A DNA stretch of 39,330 nucleotides from Alphaproteobacteria bacterium (GTDB lineage Bacteria > Pseudomonadota > Alphaproteobacteria > Caulobacterales > Aquidulcibacteraceae). The notes under the pieces were generated by a model. It made no database searches, was not told the DNA's origin, and saw only the letters and a program-made list of their open reading frames with translations. The number at the start of each line of letters is the position of its first letter. Position 1 is the stretch's first letter. Location: contig JAGWZE010000012.1 of NCBI GenBank assembly GCA_018969015.1, positions 55,001-94,330 of the forward strand. Reading direction: 5' to 3'. The position numbers and the translations under genes are program-made. Shown here piece by piece: positions 22,163-30,276 of this stretch.

Positions 22163-23386
22163 ATGACCACTTCGTCCGCCGCCCAGACACCGATCGACGC
22201 GCTCGTCGCCCAGCAGCAGTTCGCCGGAGCCGTCGCGCTCGCATGGCGCAACGGCGCGGTCGAAGCGGACGTCGTATCCGGATGGAGGGACATCGCTTCG
22301 TCGGCGCCGATGCGGCGGGATACGCTTTTCCGGATCGCGTCCCTGACGAAGCCCGTGACGTCGGTTGCAGCGCTGATGCTGCTCGAAGAAGGGCGCTTCG
22401 CGCTCCACGATCCGATCACGACAGTCGCGCCCGAGTTCAAAACGATGCGCGTGCTGCGCGCGCCGGATGGCGACCCGACCGACACGCTCCCGGCCGAGCG
22501 GCCCGTCACGTTCGACGATCTGCTCACCCACCGCGCCGGATTCACGTACGGCTCGTTCCATTCAGGTCCGCTGAAGACCGCGTACCGAGACGCGCTCGGT
22601 CCCGACATCGACAGCCCTTATAGCCCTGACGAATGGCTCGCCCGTCTGGCCACCCTGCCGCTGGTCGACCAGCCTGGTCGTGGGTTTCACTATGGCAATT
22701 CGACCGATGTCCTGGGATTTCTCGTCGCGCGCATCGAGGGCGCGCCGCTTCAACACGTCTTGCGCCGCCGCATTTTCGAGCCGCTCGGCATGACGGACAC
22801 CGGCTTCGATCTCGATGACGCCAGACGAAGCCGCGCCGCCACGATGTACGGGTTCGACGACGACGGCCGGCTCGAAGCCCGCGACCGGCATCCGCGCGAC
22901 GAGCCGGCCTTCTTGCCACGCCGTCCCGCCGACATGACGTTCGTGTCCGGCAGCGGTGGCCTTTGGTCTACGGCCGACGATTATCTGAAGTTCGCGCGCC
23001 TGTTCGTCGGCGCCGGCGCTGTCGACGGCGTGCGCCTCCTCAAGCCGGAGACCGTGCGACTCATGACCTCCAACGCTCTCAGCGTCGAACAGATCGAATC
23101 TGCGACGATGATGGGTCTCCCCGCCTTTTCCGGGCAAGGCTTCGGTCTCGGCGTCGCCGTCGTTCTCGATCCGCAGCGCGCCACGGCCACGTTGTGCAAA
23201 GGCGGTGTCGGCACGGTTGGCTGGCCAGGCGCCTATGGCGGGTGGTGGCAGGCCGACCCGACGAACGGATCGGTTCTCGTCTTCCTCGCGCACAATGCGC
23301 TCGACTTCTCCAAGCTCGCGCGCGGTCTTGGGCTTGGGGTTTACAGCGCTATCGCCGCTTTTCATCAGGCGGAGACGCAAGGCTAA
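22163..23386 (+). CDS. Serine hydrolase of the class C beta-lactamase/EstB esterase family
   Basis: A protein of 407 residues with a penicillin-binding-protein-like fold. The active-site SxxK tetrad is SLTK (60-63) and the YxN motif is Y177-G-N179 (FHYGNSTD). The third motif is replaced by a glycine-rich GTVGWPGAYGG segment near the C-terminus, as in EstB-type esterases and 1,4-butanediol-diacrylate-type hydrolases. No signal peptide is seen, which favours a cytoplasmic esterase over a beta-lactamase. It is divergent from, and likely controlled by, the TetR regulator. Confidence 0.9.
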   Translation: MTTSSAAQTPIDALVAQQQFAGAVALAWRNGAVEADVVSGWRDIASSAPMRRDTLFRIASLTKPVTSVAALMLLEEGRFALHDPITTVAPEFKTMRVLRAPDGDPTDTLPAERPVTFDDLLTHRAGFTYGSFHSGPLKTAYRDALGPDIDSPYSPDEWLARLATLPLVDQPGRGFHYGNSTDVLGFLVARIEGAPLQHVLRRRIFEPLGMTDTGFDLDDARRSRAATMYGFDDDGRLEARDRHPRDEPAFLPRRPADMTFVSGSGGLWSTADDYLKFARLFVGAGAVDGVRLLKPETVRLMTSNALSVEQIESATMMGLPAFSGQGFGLGVAVVLDPQRATATLCKGGVGTVGWPGAYGGWWQADPTNGSVLVFLAHNALDFSKLARGLGLGVYSAIAAFHQAETQG

Positions 23387-23628
23387 GCAACGTCGCAGCC
23401 GGAAAAGCCTGGAAACGCGCCGCAAGTGTCGACGAAATCCTAGCGGGGCCCCGACAAAAGTCGGTTTCGGCACTACCTACGACCGCATTGGTGCATGCGC
23501 TCGCCAGATGTACAGATTGCCGCGTATCCGCTGCGATCGGCGAAAAAACCGGATTCGCCGGCTTTCCTATTGATCAGTGTGCGCAAACGCCTGCTCCTGC
23601 CCCAAAGCAGAAGCAGCCGTCCGATCGA

Positions 23629-24513
23629 TCATCGCTCGATGGCGTCGCTGCACCAGTCGACGAACGCACGCGCCCGCGCGCTCGGCAACCGCCCCTCGGG
23701 GAACACCGCCCATAAGTCGATGTCTGGCAGGCTCCAGTCCTGCAGAACCGGCACGACCGCGCCGCTGCCGAGTTCCGGCGCCATCATCCAACGCGAGACG
23801 ATGGCGAGGCCAAGCCCTGCAAGTACGGCCTCGCGCACGCCTTCGGCGGCGCTGACGTTCAAGCGACTGGGGACACGGACGGACGTTTCCGACGTGCCTT
23901 TCCGAAACCGCCACTCGTCGCCGCCGACGGCCTGCGAGTAAACGATGGCATCGTATTGCAGGAGATCGACGGGTCGCTTCGGTGCGCCGCGCGCTTCGAG
24001 ATAGCCGGGACTGGCGACGACGACCCGTGCGGTGGAGGCGAGCCGTCGCGCGCTCAGCGATGAGTCTGGAAGCGCGCCGAGCCGCAGCGCGACGTCGATG
24101 TTCTCGCTCAACAGATCGATGGAACGGTCGTCCATGACGAAATCGAGCGCAAGCTTGGGATAGCGCGCAAAGAACGCCCCGAGCTTCGGCGCGATGTGAA
24201 GGCGCGCGAATGTCACCGGCGCGCACACGCGGAGGCGCCCTTCCAAGCCGCGGCCAAGACCGCGCGCCGCGACTTCGGCCTCGTCGGCTTCGGCCAGGGC
24301 GCGCACGGCGCGTTCGTAATAGGCCTGCCCGGCGTCGGTCGGCTGCAGGCGGCGCGTCGAGCGCACGAGGAGGCGAACGCCGAGCCGCTCTTCGAGCGCG
24401 GCGACCGACTTGGATACCGCCGGCTGTCCAACGCGCAGGAGCCGGGCGGCGGCCGAAAATGACCCCGTCTCCACCACACGCACGAACGTCGCCATGGCCT
24501 GATGACGGTCCAT
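23629..24513 (-). CDS. LysR family transcriptional regulator
   Basis: A protein of 294 residues. The N-terminal winged helix-turn-helix is clear (MATFVRVVETGSFSAAARLL, then QPAVSKSVAALEERLGVRLL), followed by the periplasmic-binding-protein-like effector domain (about 90-290). The ATG at 24513 has GGGGAGG five bases upstream; the much longer open frame before it has no LysR similarity. It is divergent from the operon starting at 24640 and is its likely activator. The RTLLVRST/RLQPTDAG stretch is typical of the CrgA/PecT-like subgroup. Confidence 0.93.
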   Translation of the reverse strand: MDRHQAMATFVRVVETGSFSAAARLLRVGQPAVSKSVAALEERLGVRLLVRSTRRLQPTDAGQAYYERAVRALAEADEAEVAARGLGRGLEGRLRVCAPVTFARLHIAPKLGAFFARYPKLALDFVMDDRSIDLLSENIDVALRLGALPDSSLSARRLASTARVVVASPGYLEARGAPKRPVDLLQYDAIVYSQAVGGDEWRFRKGTSETSVRVPSRLNVSAAEGVREAVLAGLGLAIVSRWMMAPELGSGAVVPVLQDWSLPDIDLWAVFPEGRLPSARARAFVDWCSDAIER

Positions 24514-24529
24514 CACCGCCTCCCCACTC

Positions 24530-24544
24530 ATTCCGCCATGGAAT
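24530..24544. promoter_or_regulatory. LysR-type T-N11-A box
   Basis: ATTCCGCCATGGAAT has perfect 5-base arms (ATTCC/GGAAT) around a 5-base centre and gives the LysR consensus T-N11-A (T at 24531, A at 24543). It lies 17 bases upstream of the LysR start and 96 bases upstream of the divergent operon start, where autorepression and activation sites usually sit. Confidence 0.65.
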
Positions 24545-24552
24545 AAATGATA

Positions 24553-24564
24553 TGGCAATTGCCA
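24553..24564. promoter_or_regulatory. Perfect 12-bp palindrome in the LysR/operon gap
   Basis: TGGCAATTGCCA is a perfect dyad nine bases beyond the T-N11-A box, toward the divergent operon. It could be a second LysR contact site or the site of another regulator. The spacing of about 20 bases between the two dyad centres is close to two helical turns, which would put them on one face of the DNA. Confidence 0.5.
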
Positions 24565-24639
24565 ATCTGCCCCCAGGCCTGGGGAAGATGCACGTTCCCT
24601 CCATCGGCTGTGCAAGGCCGAACCCAGGAGGCCAACATC

Positions 24640-25506
24640 ATGAAACCCGCTCTCTACGCCGCCGCCGCCGCCGTCGCGCTGTCGCTGACCGCTCCCGTTT
24701 CCACCGCCGCGGCGCAAACGCCCCCGACGGCGCAAGCCGCGCAGCCGGCATATTTCACCGCGTATCGTTCGCTCCGCTTCGAACGCGATGCGCAAGGCGT
24801 TCTCGTCGTCACCTTCAACAGCAAGGGCGGCCCGCTGACGTTCACCGCTCAAGACCACACCGAATTCGTCGACGCGTTTTATCGGATCGCACAGGACCGC
24901 GGGAACAAGATCGTTATTCTCACCGGCGCCGGCGGTGACTTCATCCCTGGCATCGACTTCCCGAGCTTCGGCAATGTCGCGGATCCGGACGTTTGGAGCC
25001 AGGTGCACGACGAGGGCGTGCAGATCCTGGAGAACCTCGCCAACATTCGCGTGCCGGTGATCGCCGCGGTCGAAGGCAAGGCGCACGTCCACTCGGAATA
25101 CGCGCTGATGGCGGACGTGATCGTCGCCGGCCAAGGCGCGACGTTCAACGACCTGCCGCACTACGCGGGCGGGATCGTGCCGGGCGACGGCATCTTCACG
25201 ACGTGGGCGTATCGGGCCGGCCCCGGCCGCGCCGAAGCGTTCCTGCTCAATCCGTTCCCGCTGACCGCGCAGAAGGCGGCGGATTGGGGTGTCGTCGCGG
25301 AGGTGACGCCGAACGGCCGCGCGCTCACCCGCGCCAAGGAACTCGCCGCGATCTACCTCAAGGCGCCGGAGGTCACGCGTCGCAATACGCGCGCGCACTT
25401 CATCCAGCCGCTGAAGGAAAAGATCGTGCGCGAAGTTGGATACGGCCTGTCGCTCGAAGGCGCTTCGGCCGCCGATCTCGTCGAGTCGTTCTCGGAAAAG
25501 AAGTGA
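24640..25506 (+). CDS. Exported crotonase-fold beta-diketone hydrolase, 6-oxocamphor hydrolase-like
   Basis: A protein of 288 residues. Residues 1-26 form a Sec signal peptide (basic start, Ala/Leu core, AAAQ). The remainder is a crotonase fold whose closest remembered relative is 6-oxocamphor hydrolase, which cleaves a C-C bond of cyclic beta-diketones by a retro-Claisen reaction. The conserved His and Asp residues align: H73 (QDHTEF), H151 (VHSEYAL), H174 (LPHYAGG) and D183 (PGDG). The 23- and 9-residue spacings between the last three match that enzyme. Crotonases are normally cytoplasmic, so the signal peptide is unusual. It leads a probable operon with peroxiredoxin-like, GST and SDR genes. 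Confidence 0.85.
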   Translation: MKPALYAAAAAVALSLTAPVSTAAAQTPPTAQAAQPAYFTAYRSLRFERDAQGVLVVTFNSKGGPLTFTAQDHTEFVDAFYRIAQDRGNKIVILTGAGGDFIPGIDFPSFGNVADPDVWSQVHDEGVQILENLANIRVPVIAAVEGKAHVHSEYALMADVIVAGQGATFNDLPHYAGGIVPGDGIFTTWAYRAGPGRAEAFLLNPFPLTAQKAADWGVVAEVTPNGRALTRAKELAAIYLKAPEVTRRNTRAHFIQPLKEKIVREVGYGLSLEGASAADLVESFSEKK

Positions 25507-25562
25507 ACCGGACGCCGGCTGCAGCGCCTCTGCAGCCGGCAGCCTTTCGAAGGACACGCACC

Positions 25563-26225
25563 ATGACCCTCGCCGCCGAACTTTCAGCTTTCCGCGAAAG
25601 CTTCATGTCCAAAGCGCCGCCGGACATTCGCGCGGCAATGGAGCGCGCCGACCTCGCGCTCGCCGCATCCGGCCTGACGCAGCGCGCCTTGAAGGCCGGC
25701 GATCGTGCGCCAGACTTCGCGGCGCCAGACGTCTATGGGAATCCCGTGCGATTGTCGGATCTCCTCGCACATGGCCCCGTCGTGCTGAGCTTCTACCGCG
25801 GCGGATGGTGCCCGTACTGCAACCTCGCGCTGCGCGCGTTGCAGGCGGCGCTCCCCGCGTTCAAACGCCTCGGCGCGACACTGGTCGCGGTCTCTCCGCA
25901 AACGCCGGACGAAAGCCTCTCAACGGCTGAAAAGAATGCGCTGGCGTTTCCGGTGCTGAGCGACGTCCGATCGGAAGTCGCGAGGTCGTTCCGGATCGCG
26001 TTTGATCTCGCAGACGAGTTGCGTCCGATCTATGCGCGGTTCGGCCATGCGCTCCCGGACAAGAACGGCGACGCCAGCTGGGTGCTGCCAATCCCCGCCA
26101 CGTACGTCATCGACCGCGACGGCACGATCGCTTTCGCCTTCGTCGATGTCGATTACCGCAATCGTCTGGAGCCGAGCGACATCGTTTCCGCTCTCGAAAC
26201 ACGCGTTCTGCATTCCGCCGCCTGA
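25563..26225 (+). CDS. Peroxiredoxin-like (AhpC/TSA) family protein
   Basis: A protein of 220 residues with a thioredoxin fold. The active site is C83-P-Y-C86 in RGGWCPYCNLAL, a CxxC rather than the TxxC of typical AhpC, as in the peroxiredoxin-like or thioredoxin-like AhpC/TSA subgroup. A helical N-terminal extension (1-45) precedes the domain. It likely reduces peroxides or a disulfide partner. It is the second gene of the operon led by the crotonase (56 bp gap) and lies 19 bp before the GST gene, consistent with a glutathione- or thiol-linked detoxification unit. Confidence 0.9.
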   Translation: MTLAAELSAFRESFMSKAPPDIRAAMERADLALAASGLTQRALKAGDRAPDFAAPDVYGNPVRLSDLLAHGPVVLSFYRGGWCPYCNLALRALQAALPAFKRLGATLVAVSPQTPDESLSTAEKNALAFPVLSDVRSEVARSFRIAFDLADELRPIYARFGHALPDKNGDASWVLPIPATYVIDRDGTIAFAFVDVDYRNRLEPSDIVSALETRVLHSAA

Positions 26226-26244
26226 GCCGCTAGGACATCCCACC

Positions 26245-26877
26245 ATGATCGACGTCTACGCCTTCTCCACACCGAACAGCGTCAAGATCCCGATCGCGCT
26301 CGAAGAGCTCGACCTGCCCTACGCGCTGCACGGCGTGAACATCCGCCAGGGCGAACAGAAAGCGCCGGCGTTCCTGGCGCTCAACGCCAACGCCAAGGTT
26401 CCGGTGATCGTCGATTCCGCCGCCGCGGGCGGGCCGCTGACGCTTACCGAGAGTGCGGCGATCCTCGTCTACCTGGCCGAAAAAACAGGCAAGCTTCTGC
26501 CGGCTTCCGGCGCGGCGCGGGCCCGCGTAATCGAGCAATTGTTCTTCCATGCCTCCGGGCTCGGTCCGGCGTTCGGCAACGCGGGCTATTTCACGAAGTT
26601 CGCACCCGAGCCAGTTCCCTTCGCGATCGAGCGGTTCCAATCCGAAGGCCGCCGCATTCTCGGCCTGCTTGATCAGACGCTGGCACGCCAAGCGTTCGTT
26701 GCCGGTGACGCACTAACGATCGCCGACATCGCCCACTTCGGATGGCTATGGCGGCGTGCGTTCGCGGGCTTCGACTTCGACGCAACGCCGAACCTCGCGC
26801 GCTGGTATGAGCAGCTCGAAGCGCGGCCGGCCTTTCAGCGCGCCATAGCCAAGACGAACGCCTTGGCGCAAGCGTGA
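26245..26877 (+). CDS. Glutathione S-transferase family protein
   Basis: A protein of 210 residues. The N-terminal domain has STPNSVKIPIALEEL with a candidate catalytic Ser near residue 8, the cis-proline KVPVI and TESAAILVYL for glutathione. The C-terminal helical domain contains IADIAHFGWL, the usual N-capping region. ALEELDLPYALHGVNIRQGEQ resembles the Nu/YghU-like and beta-type bacterial GSTs. It lies 19 bp after the peroxiredoxin-like gene and 10 bp before the SDR gene, so it is clearly part of the same operon. Confidence 0.93.
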   Translation: MIDVYAFSTPNSVKIPIALEELDLPYALHGVNIRQGEQKAPAFLALNANAKVPVIVDSAAAGGPLTLTESAAILVYLAEKTGKLLPASGAARARVIEQLFFHASGLGPAFGNAGYFTKFAPEPVPFAIERFQSEGRRILGLLDQTLARQAFVAGDALTIADIAHFGWLWRRAFAGFDFDATPNLARWYEQLEARPAFQRAIAKTNALAQA

Positions 26878-26887
26878 GGAGAAGGAT

Positions 26888-27598
26888 ATGGCTCGCGGCA
26901 TTCTCGTGACCGGCGCGTCCAAGGGCATCGGTCGCGCCACCGCCGACGCCCTGGCCAACGCCGGTTGGTCCGTGATCGGCGTCGCGCGCACGGCGCCTCT
27001 GAGTTTTCCCGGATCGTTCACCCAGCTCGATCTCGCCGATGCCGCCGCCGTTGCGGCCTTCGGCAGAGCACTGGCGGAGCGCGGTGATATCGTCGGCATC
27101 GTCAACAATGTCGGGCTCGCACGAGCCGAGGTGTTCGGCGACGTCGATCCGCTCGACTTCACGACGATCATGGACATCAACGTCAGGCCGGCATTGCAGC
27201 TCACGCAGGCGCTCGTTCCCGCCATGCGTGCCGCGCGCTTTGGTCGGATCATCAACGTCACGAGCCTCGTCGTGCGCGGAATGCCGTTCCGAACCAGCTA
27301 CGCAGCCGCAAAGGCCGCGCTCGAGAGCTTGACGCGAACGATGGCGATTGAGCTCGCACCTGACACCATCACCGCCAACGCCGTCGCGCCCGGCCCGACC
27401 GAAACCGAATTGTTTCGCACCAACAATCCGAAAGGCAGCCCCGGTGAAGCCCGATACCTGAGCAGCGTCCCAATGGGTCGCCTCGCTACGCCGCAAAACG
27501 TCGCCGACGTCATCGCCTTCCTCGCCAGCGACGCCGCGGGGTTTGTGACGGGACAGACGATCGGCGTTGATGGCGGCGCCAGTCTTGGTCGGGTGTGA
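26888..27598 (+). CDS. Short-chain dehydrogenase/reductase (SDR)
   Basis: A classical SDR of 236 residues. The cofactor motif TGASKGIG is at 8-15, NNVG at 73-76, and the catalytic residues are S126 (NVTS), Y138 and K142 (YAAAK). The C-terminus VTGQTIGVDGGASLG is typical. R34 (GVART) after the second strand suggests NADP(H) preference, an inference from position only. AGGAGAAGG precedes the ATG at 26888. As the last gene of the operon it could interconvert a ketone and an alcohol upstream or downstream of the diketone cleavage. Confidence 0.94.
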   Translation: MARGILVTGASKGIGRATADALANAGWSVIGVARTAPLSFPGSFTQLDLADAAAVAAFGRALAERGDIVGIVNNVGLARAEVFGDVDPLDFTTIMDINVRPALQLTQALVPAMRAARFGRIINVTSLVVRGMPFRTSYAAAKAALESLTRTMAIELAPDTITANAVAPGPTETELFRTNNPKGSPGEARYLSSVPMGRLATPQNVADVIAFLASDAAGFVTGQTIGVDGGASLGRV

Positions 27599-27847
27599 GT
27601 TCTCCACTGAAGGAGCTCGCCCAGGAACAGACGGCGGACGCACAATTTGGGCTGCGTGACGTCACCGGTCATGGCGGATCGAACTGCGCTTTCAAGCAGA
27701 AATACTCGAGCCGCCAGGCCGCAGGAGCACTTCGCAAAACCTCCATCAAGCTGTTACCGACCCGTTGCACTCCCCCGTTAGCCCCTCGCCTGCATCCGGG
27801 CGGCGTCCATGCCGACCAAGCCGGGTAGGGATCAAGGGGACTTCATC

Positions 27848-30199
27848 ATGCGTTCGATGCTCAAGTTGGGGACGGCTGCGATCGTCTCGCTGTTCGCTGC
27901 GCCTGCACTCGCCCAGACGGCTCCGCCGCCGGCGGCGACCGAGGCGACTGCCGTTGGAACCGAAGAGATCGTCGTCATCGGCCGCGGTCAGGTGCGCCAG
28001 GCGCAAACACTGCAGGCGGAAGCGTTGCAGGCGCTGCCGGCGGGCACGAGCCCAATCCTCGCGGTGAAGCGTCTGCCGGGTGTAGCGGTCTCGGGAGCCG
28101 ATACGTTCGGCGCCTACGAGTGGGCGGCGCGCATCAACATTCGCGGCTTCGCGCAGAACCAGCTTGGCTTCACGCTCGACGGCGTCCCGCTTGGCGACAT
28201 GAGCTACGCCAACCACAACGGCCTGCACATCTCGCGCGCGTTGATCTCGGAAAACCTGGGCTCCGCGACGCTGACGCAAGGCTCCGGCGCAATCGACGTG
28301 GCGTCCTCGTCGAACCTCGGCGGCGCGCTGCAATTCTCATCGCTCGCGCCACAAGAGACGTTGGGGGGCGTCGCTGCTGTCACCGTCGGCAGCGATGAGC
28401 TGCGCCGATACTTCGGTCGCTTCGAAACCGGCGTTCTGCCGGGCGTCGGCACGCGCGCGTGGCTGTCCTACATGTCGAACGACATGGACAAGTACAAAGG
28501 CGAAGGCCCACAGAAGCAGACGCAGTGGGCGATCAAGGCCGTACAGCCGATCGGCAAGGCCGAACTGACGGGCTACTACAACGACTCGAAGCGTCGCGAG
28601 ACCGACTATCAGGACATGTCGCTCGGCATGATCCAACGTCTCGGCTACGACTGGGACAACTTCGGCAAGAGCAAGTATGGGCTTGCCGTCCAGGTCGCCG
28701 ATATCGCCAACAACCGGGGCGAGACCGGCGCGGCCGTGACGAATCCGGCGGCCGGGACCACCTATCCGGCGCCGATCCAGACCGTTGACGATGCCTATTT
28801 CGACGCTTCTGGTCTGCGCGACGACCAGCTTGGCTACGTGAAGCTCGACGTTCCGGTCACGGACTTCCTCGACATCGCGATCCAGGCCTATGATCACCAG
28901 AACAAGGGCCAGGGCCTGTGGGGCACGCCCTATGTCGCCTCGCCACTTGCGACGACGCCCGGCGCCACCACAAACAACTCACCGATCTCGATCCGGACCA
29001 CGGAGTACGACATCGACAGGACGGGATGGCTCGGCAATGCGACGCTGCGCCTCGGCGCACACACGATCAATGGCGGCTTCTGGACCGAAGACAACGACTT
29101 CACGCAGGCGCGCCGCTTCTATGGCCTGGATCGTGACGCGGCCCGCCGCTCGTTCACCAGCTTCCAGACGAACCCGTTCTTCACGCAATGGGCCTACGCA
29201 TTCGCCACCAAGACCACGCAGTTGTATCTCCAGGACACTTGGCAGGTCACGGACGCGCTGAAGGTCAATGCCGGCTTCAAGAGCCTGAAAGTCGAAAACG
29301 CGATCCGCACGACGACGATCAACAACGCCGCGCCGACGGTCGGGGCCGACTCCAATCTCAATGGTACGATTGAAGCGAAGGACGATTTCCTTCCGCAGAT
29401 CGGCGCGACGTTCAAGCTCTCCGACGACGTCGAACTGTTTGCGTCTTACGCAGAAAACATGGCGGCGTTCCCGTCTGTGGTCGGCAGCGTGTTCGGATCG
29501 CGCAGCCAAGCAATCTTCAACGAGACCAAACGCACCATCAATCCGGAATCGTCCAAATCGTTCGAGGGCGGCGTGCGCCTCAAGGGCGACCGTTACCAAC
29601 TGGGCGCGGCGGCGTATCTCGTGAAGTTCGAGGATCGCCTCCTCGCCGTCTCGCAAGGCCCGGGAATCGTTGGCAACGCCGCGATCCTGTCGAATGTCGG
29701 CGGCGTCGACACCAAGGGCATCGAGCTGGTTGGGTCGTACAAGATCACCGATACGGTCTCGCTGTTCGGATCGTACACTTACAACAAGTCCGAGTATGCA
29801 GACGACGTGCGCAACCGCACGGGCGCGGTGGTCACGGCGACGAGCGGCAAAACGGTCGTCAACACGCCGGAGAGCATCGTGTTCGCCGAAGCCGCGTACG
29901 ACAACGACGTCGTATTCGCGCGCCTCTCGGCCAACTATATCGGTGACCGCTACTTCACCTACACAAACAACGGCGGAAAGGTCGACGGTCGAACGCTGGT
30001 AGACCTCACGCTTGGCTATCGTCTGAAGGGCGCCGCCCTGCTCGACGGTTTCGAGGCGCAGCTGAATGTCGCCAACCTGCTCGACGAAGAGTATGTCGGC
30101 ACGTTGGGAACCAACGGTTTCGTCAATTCCGGCGACAGCCAGACGGTCGTCACCGGCGCGCCGCGTCAGGTGTTCGTGACGCTGCGCAAGACGTTCTGA
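27848..30199 (+). CDS. TonB-dependent outer membrane receptor
   Basis: A protein of 783 residues with a signal peptide (about 1-24, ending PALAQ), a plug domain (about 40-160, with NIRGFAQNQLGFTLDGVPLGD) and a 22-strand barrel ending in the aromatic residue of TLRKTF. EIVVIGRGQ near residue 40 is the common segment before the plug. The ATG at 27848 is preceded by AAGGGG; the longer frame adds only leader sequence. The ligand is unknown. The PhoD gene downstream suggests a phosphorus compound. In the 249 bp upstream (27599-27847) I see no clear promoter. Confidence 0.95.
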   Translation: MRSMLKLGTAAIVSLFAAPALAQTAPPPAATEATAVGTEEIVVIGRGQVRQAQTLQAEALQALPAGTSPILAVKRLPGVAVSGADTFGAYEWAARINIRGFAQNQLGFTLDGVPLGDMSYANHNGLHISRALISENLGSATLTQGSGAIDVASSSNLGGALQFSSLAPQETLGGVAAVTVGSDELRRYFGRFETGVLPGVGTRAWLSYMSNDMDKYKGEGPQKQTQWAIKAVQPIGKAELTGYYNDSKRRETDYQDMSLGMIQRLGYDWDNFGKSKYGLAVQVADIANNRGETGAAVTNPAAGTTYPAPIQTVDDAYFDASGLRDDQLGYVKLDVPVTDFLDIAIQAYDHQNKGQGLWGTPYVASPLATTPGATTNNSPISIRTTEYDIDRTGWLGNATLRLGAHTINGGFWTEDNDFTQARRFYGLDRDAARRSFTSFQTNPFFTQWAYAFATKTTQLYLQDTWQVTDALKVNAGFKSLKVENAIRTTTINNAAPTVGADSNLNGTIEAKDDFLPQIGATFKLSDDVELFASYAENMAAFPSVVGSVFGSRSQAIFNETKRTINPESSKSFEGGVRLKGDRYQLGAAAYLVKFEDRLLAVSQGPGIVGNAAILSNVGGVDTKGIELVGSYKITDTVSLFGSYTYNKSEYADDVRNRTGAVVTATSGKTVVNTPESIVFAEAAYDNDVVFARLSANYIGDRYFTYTNNGGKVDGRTLVDLTLGYRLKGAALLDGFEAQLNVANLLDEEYVGTLGTNGFVNSGDSQTVVTGAPRQVFVTLRKTF

Positions 30200-30226
30200 T
30201 CGCAGGCCGTCTGCGACGAAACGGCC

Positions 30227-30262
30227 CCTCGCCCACGCTTCGCGCGTGGGCGAGGTTGTTTT
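30227..30262 (+). terminator. Rho-independent terminator or attenuator after the TonB receptor gene
   Basis: A perfect 12-bp stem, CCTCGCCCACGC (30227-30238) with its complement at 30244-30255, encloses a 5-base loop and is followed by TTGTTTT. It lies between the receptor stop and the PhoD ribosome site (GAGGAG at 30264). It should therefore reduce, rather than fully separate, PhoD expression if the two share a promoter. Confidence 0.8.
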
Positions 30263-30276
30263 CGAGGAGCCCCGCA

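Noticed and set aside
22163-23386. Antibiotic-inactivating class C beta-lactamase
   Set aside because: SLTK and YGN fit the fold, but there is no signal peptide and the third motif is not KTG; EstB-like esterases fit better.
23387-23628. Hairpin CCGAC-AAAA-GTCGG near 23446 as a terminator after the serine hydrolase
   Set aside because: The stem has only 5 pairs and is followed by just three T bases; not strong enough to annotate.
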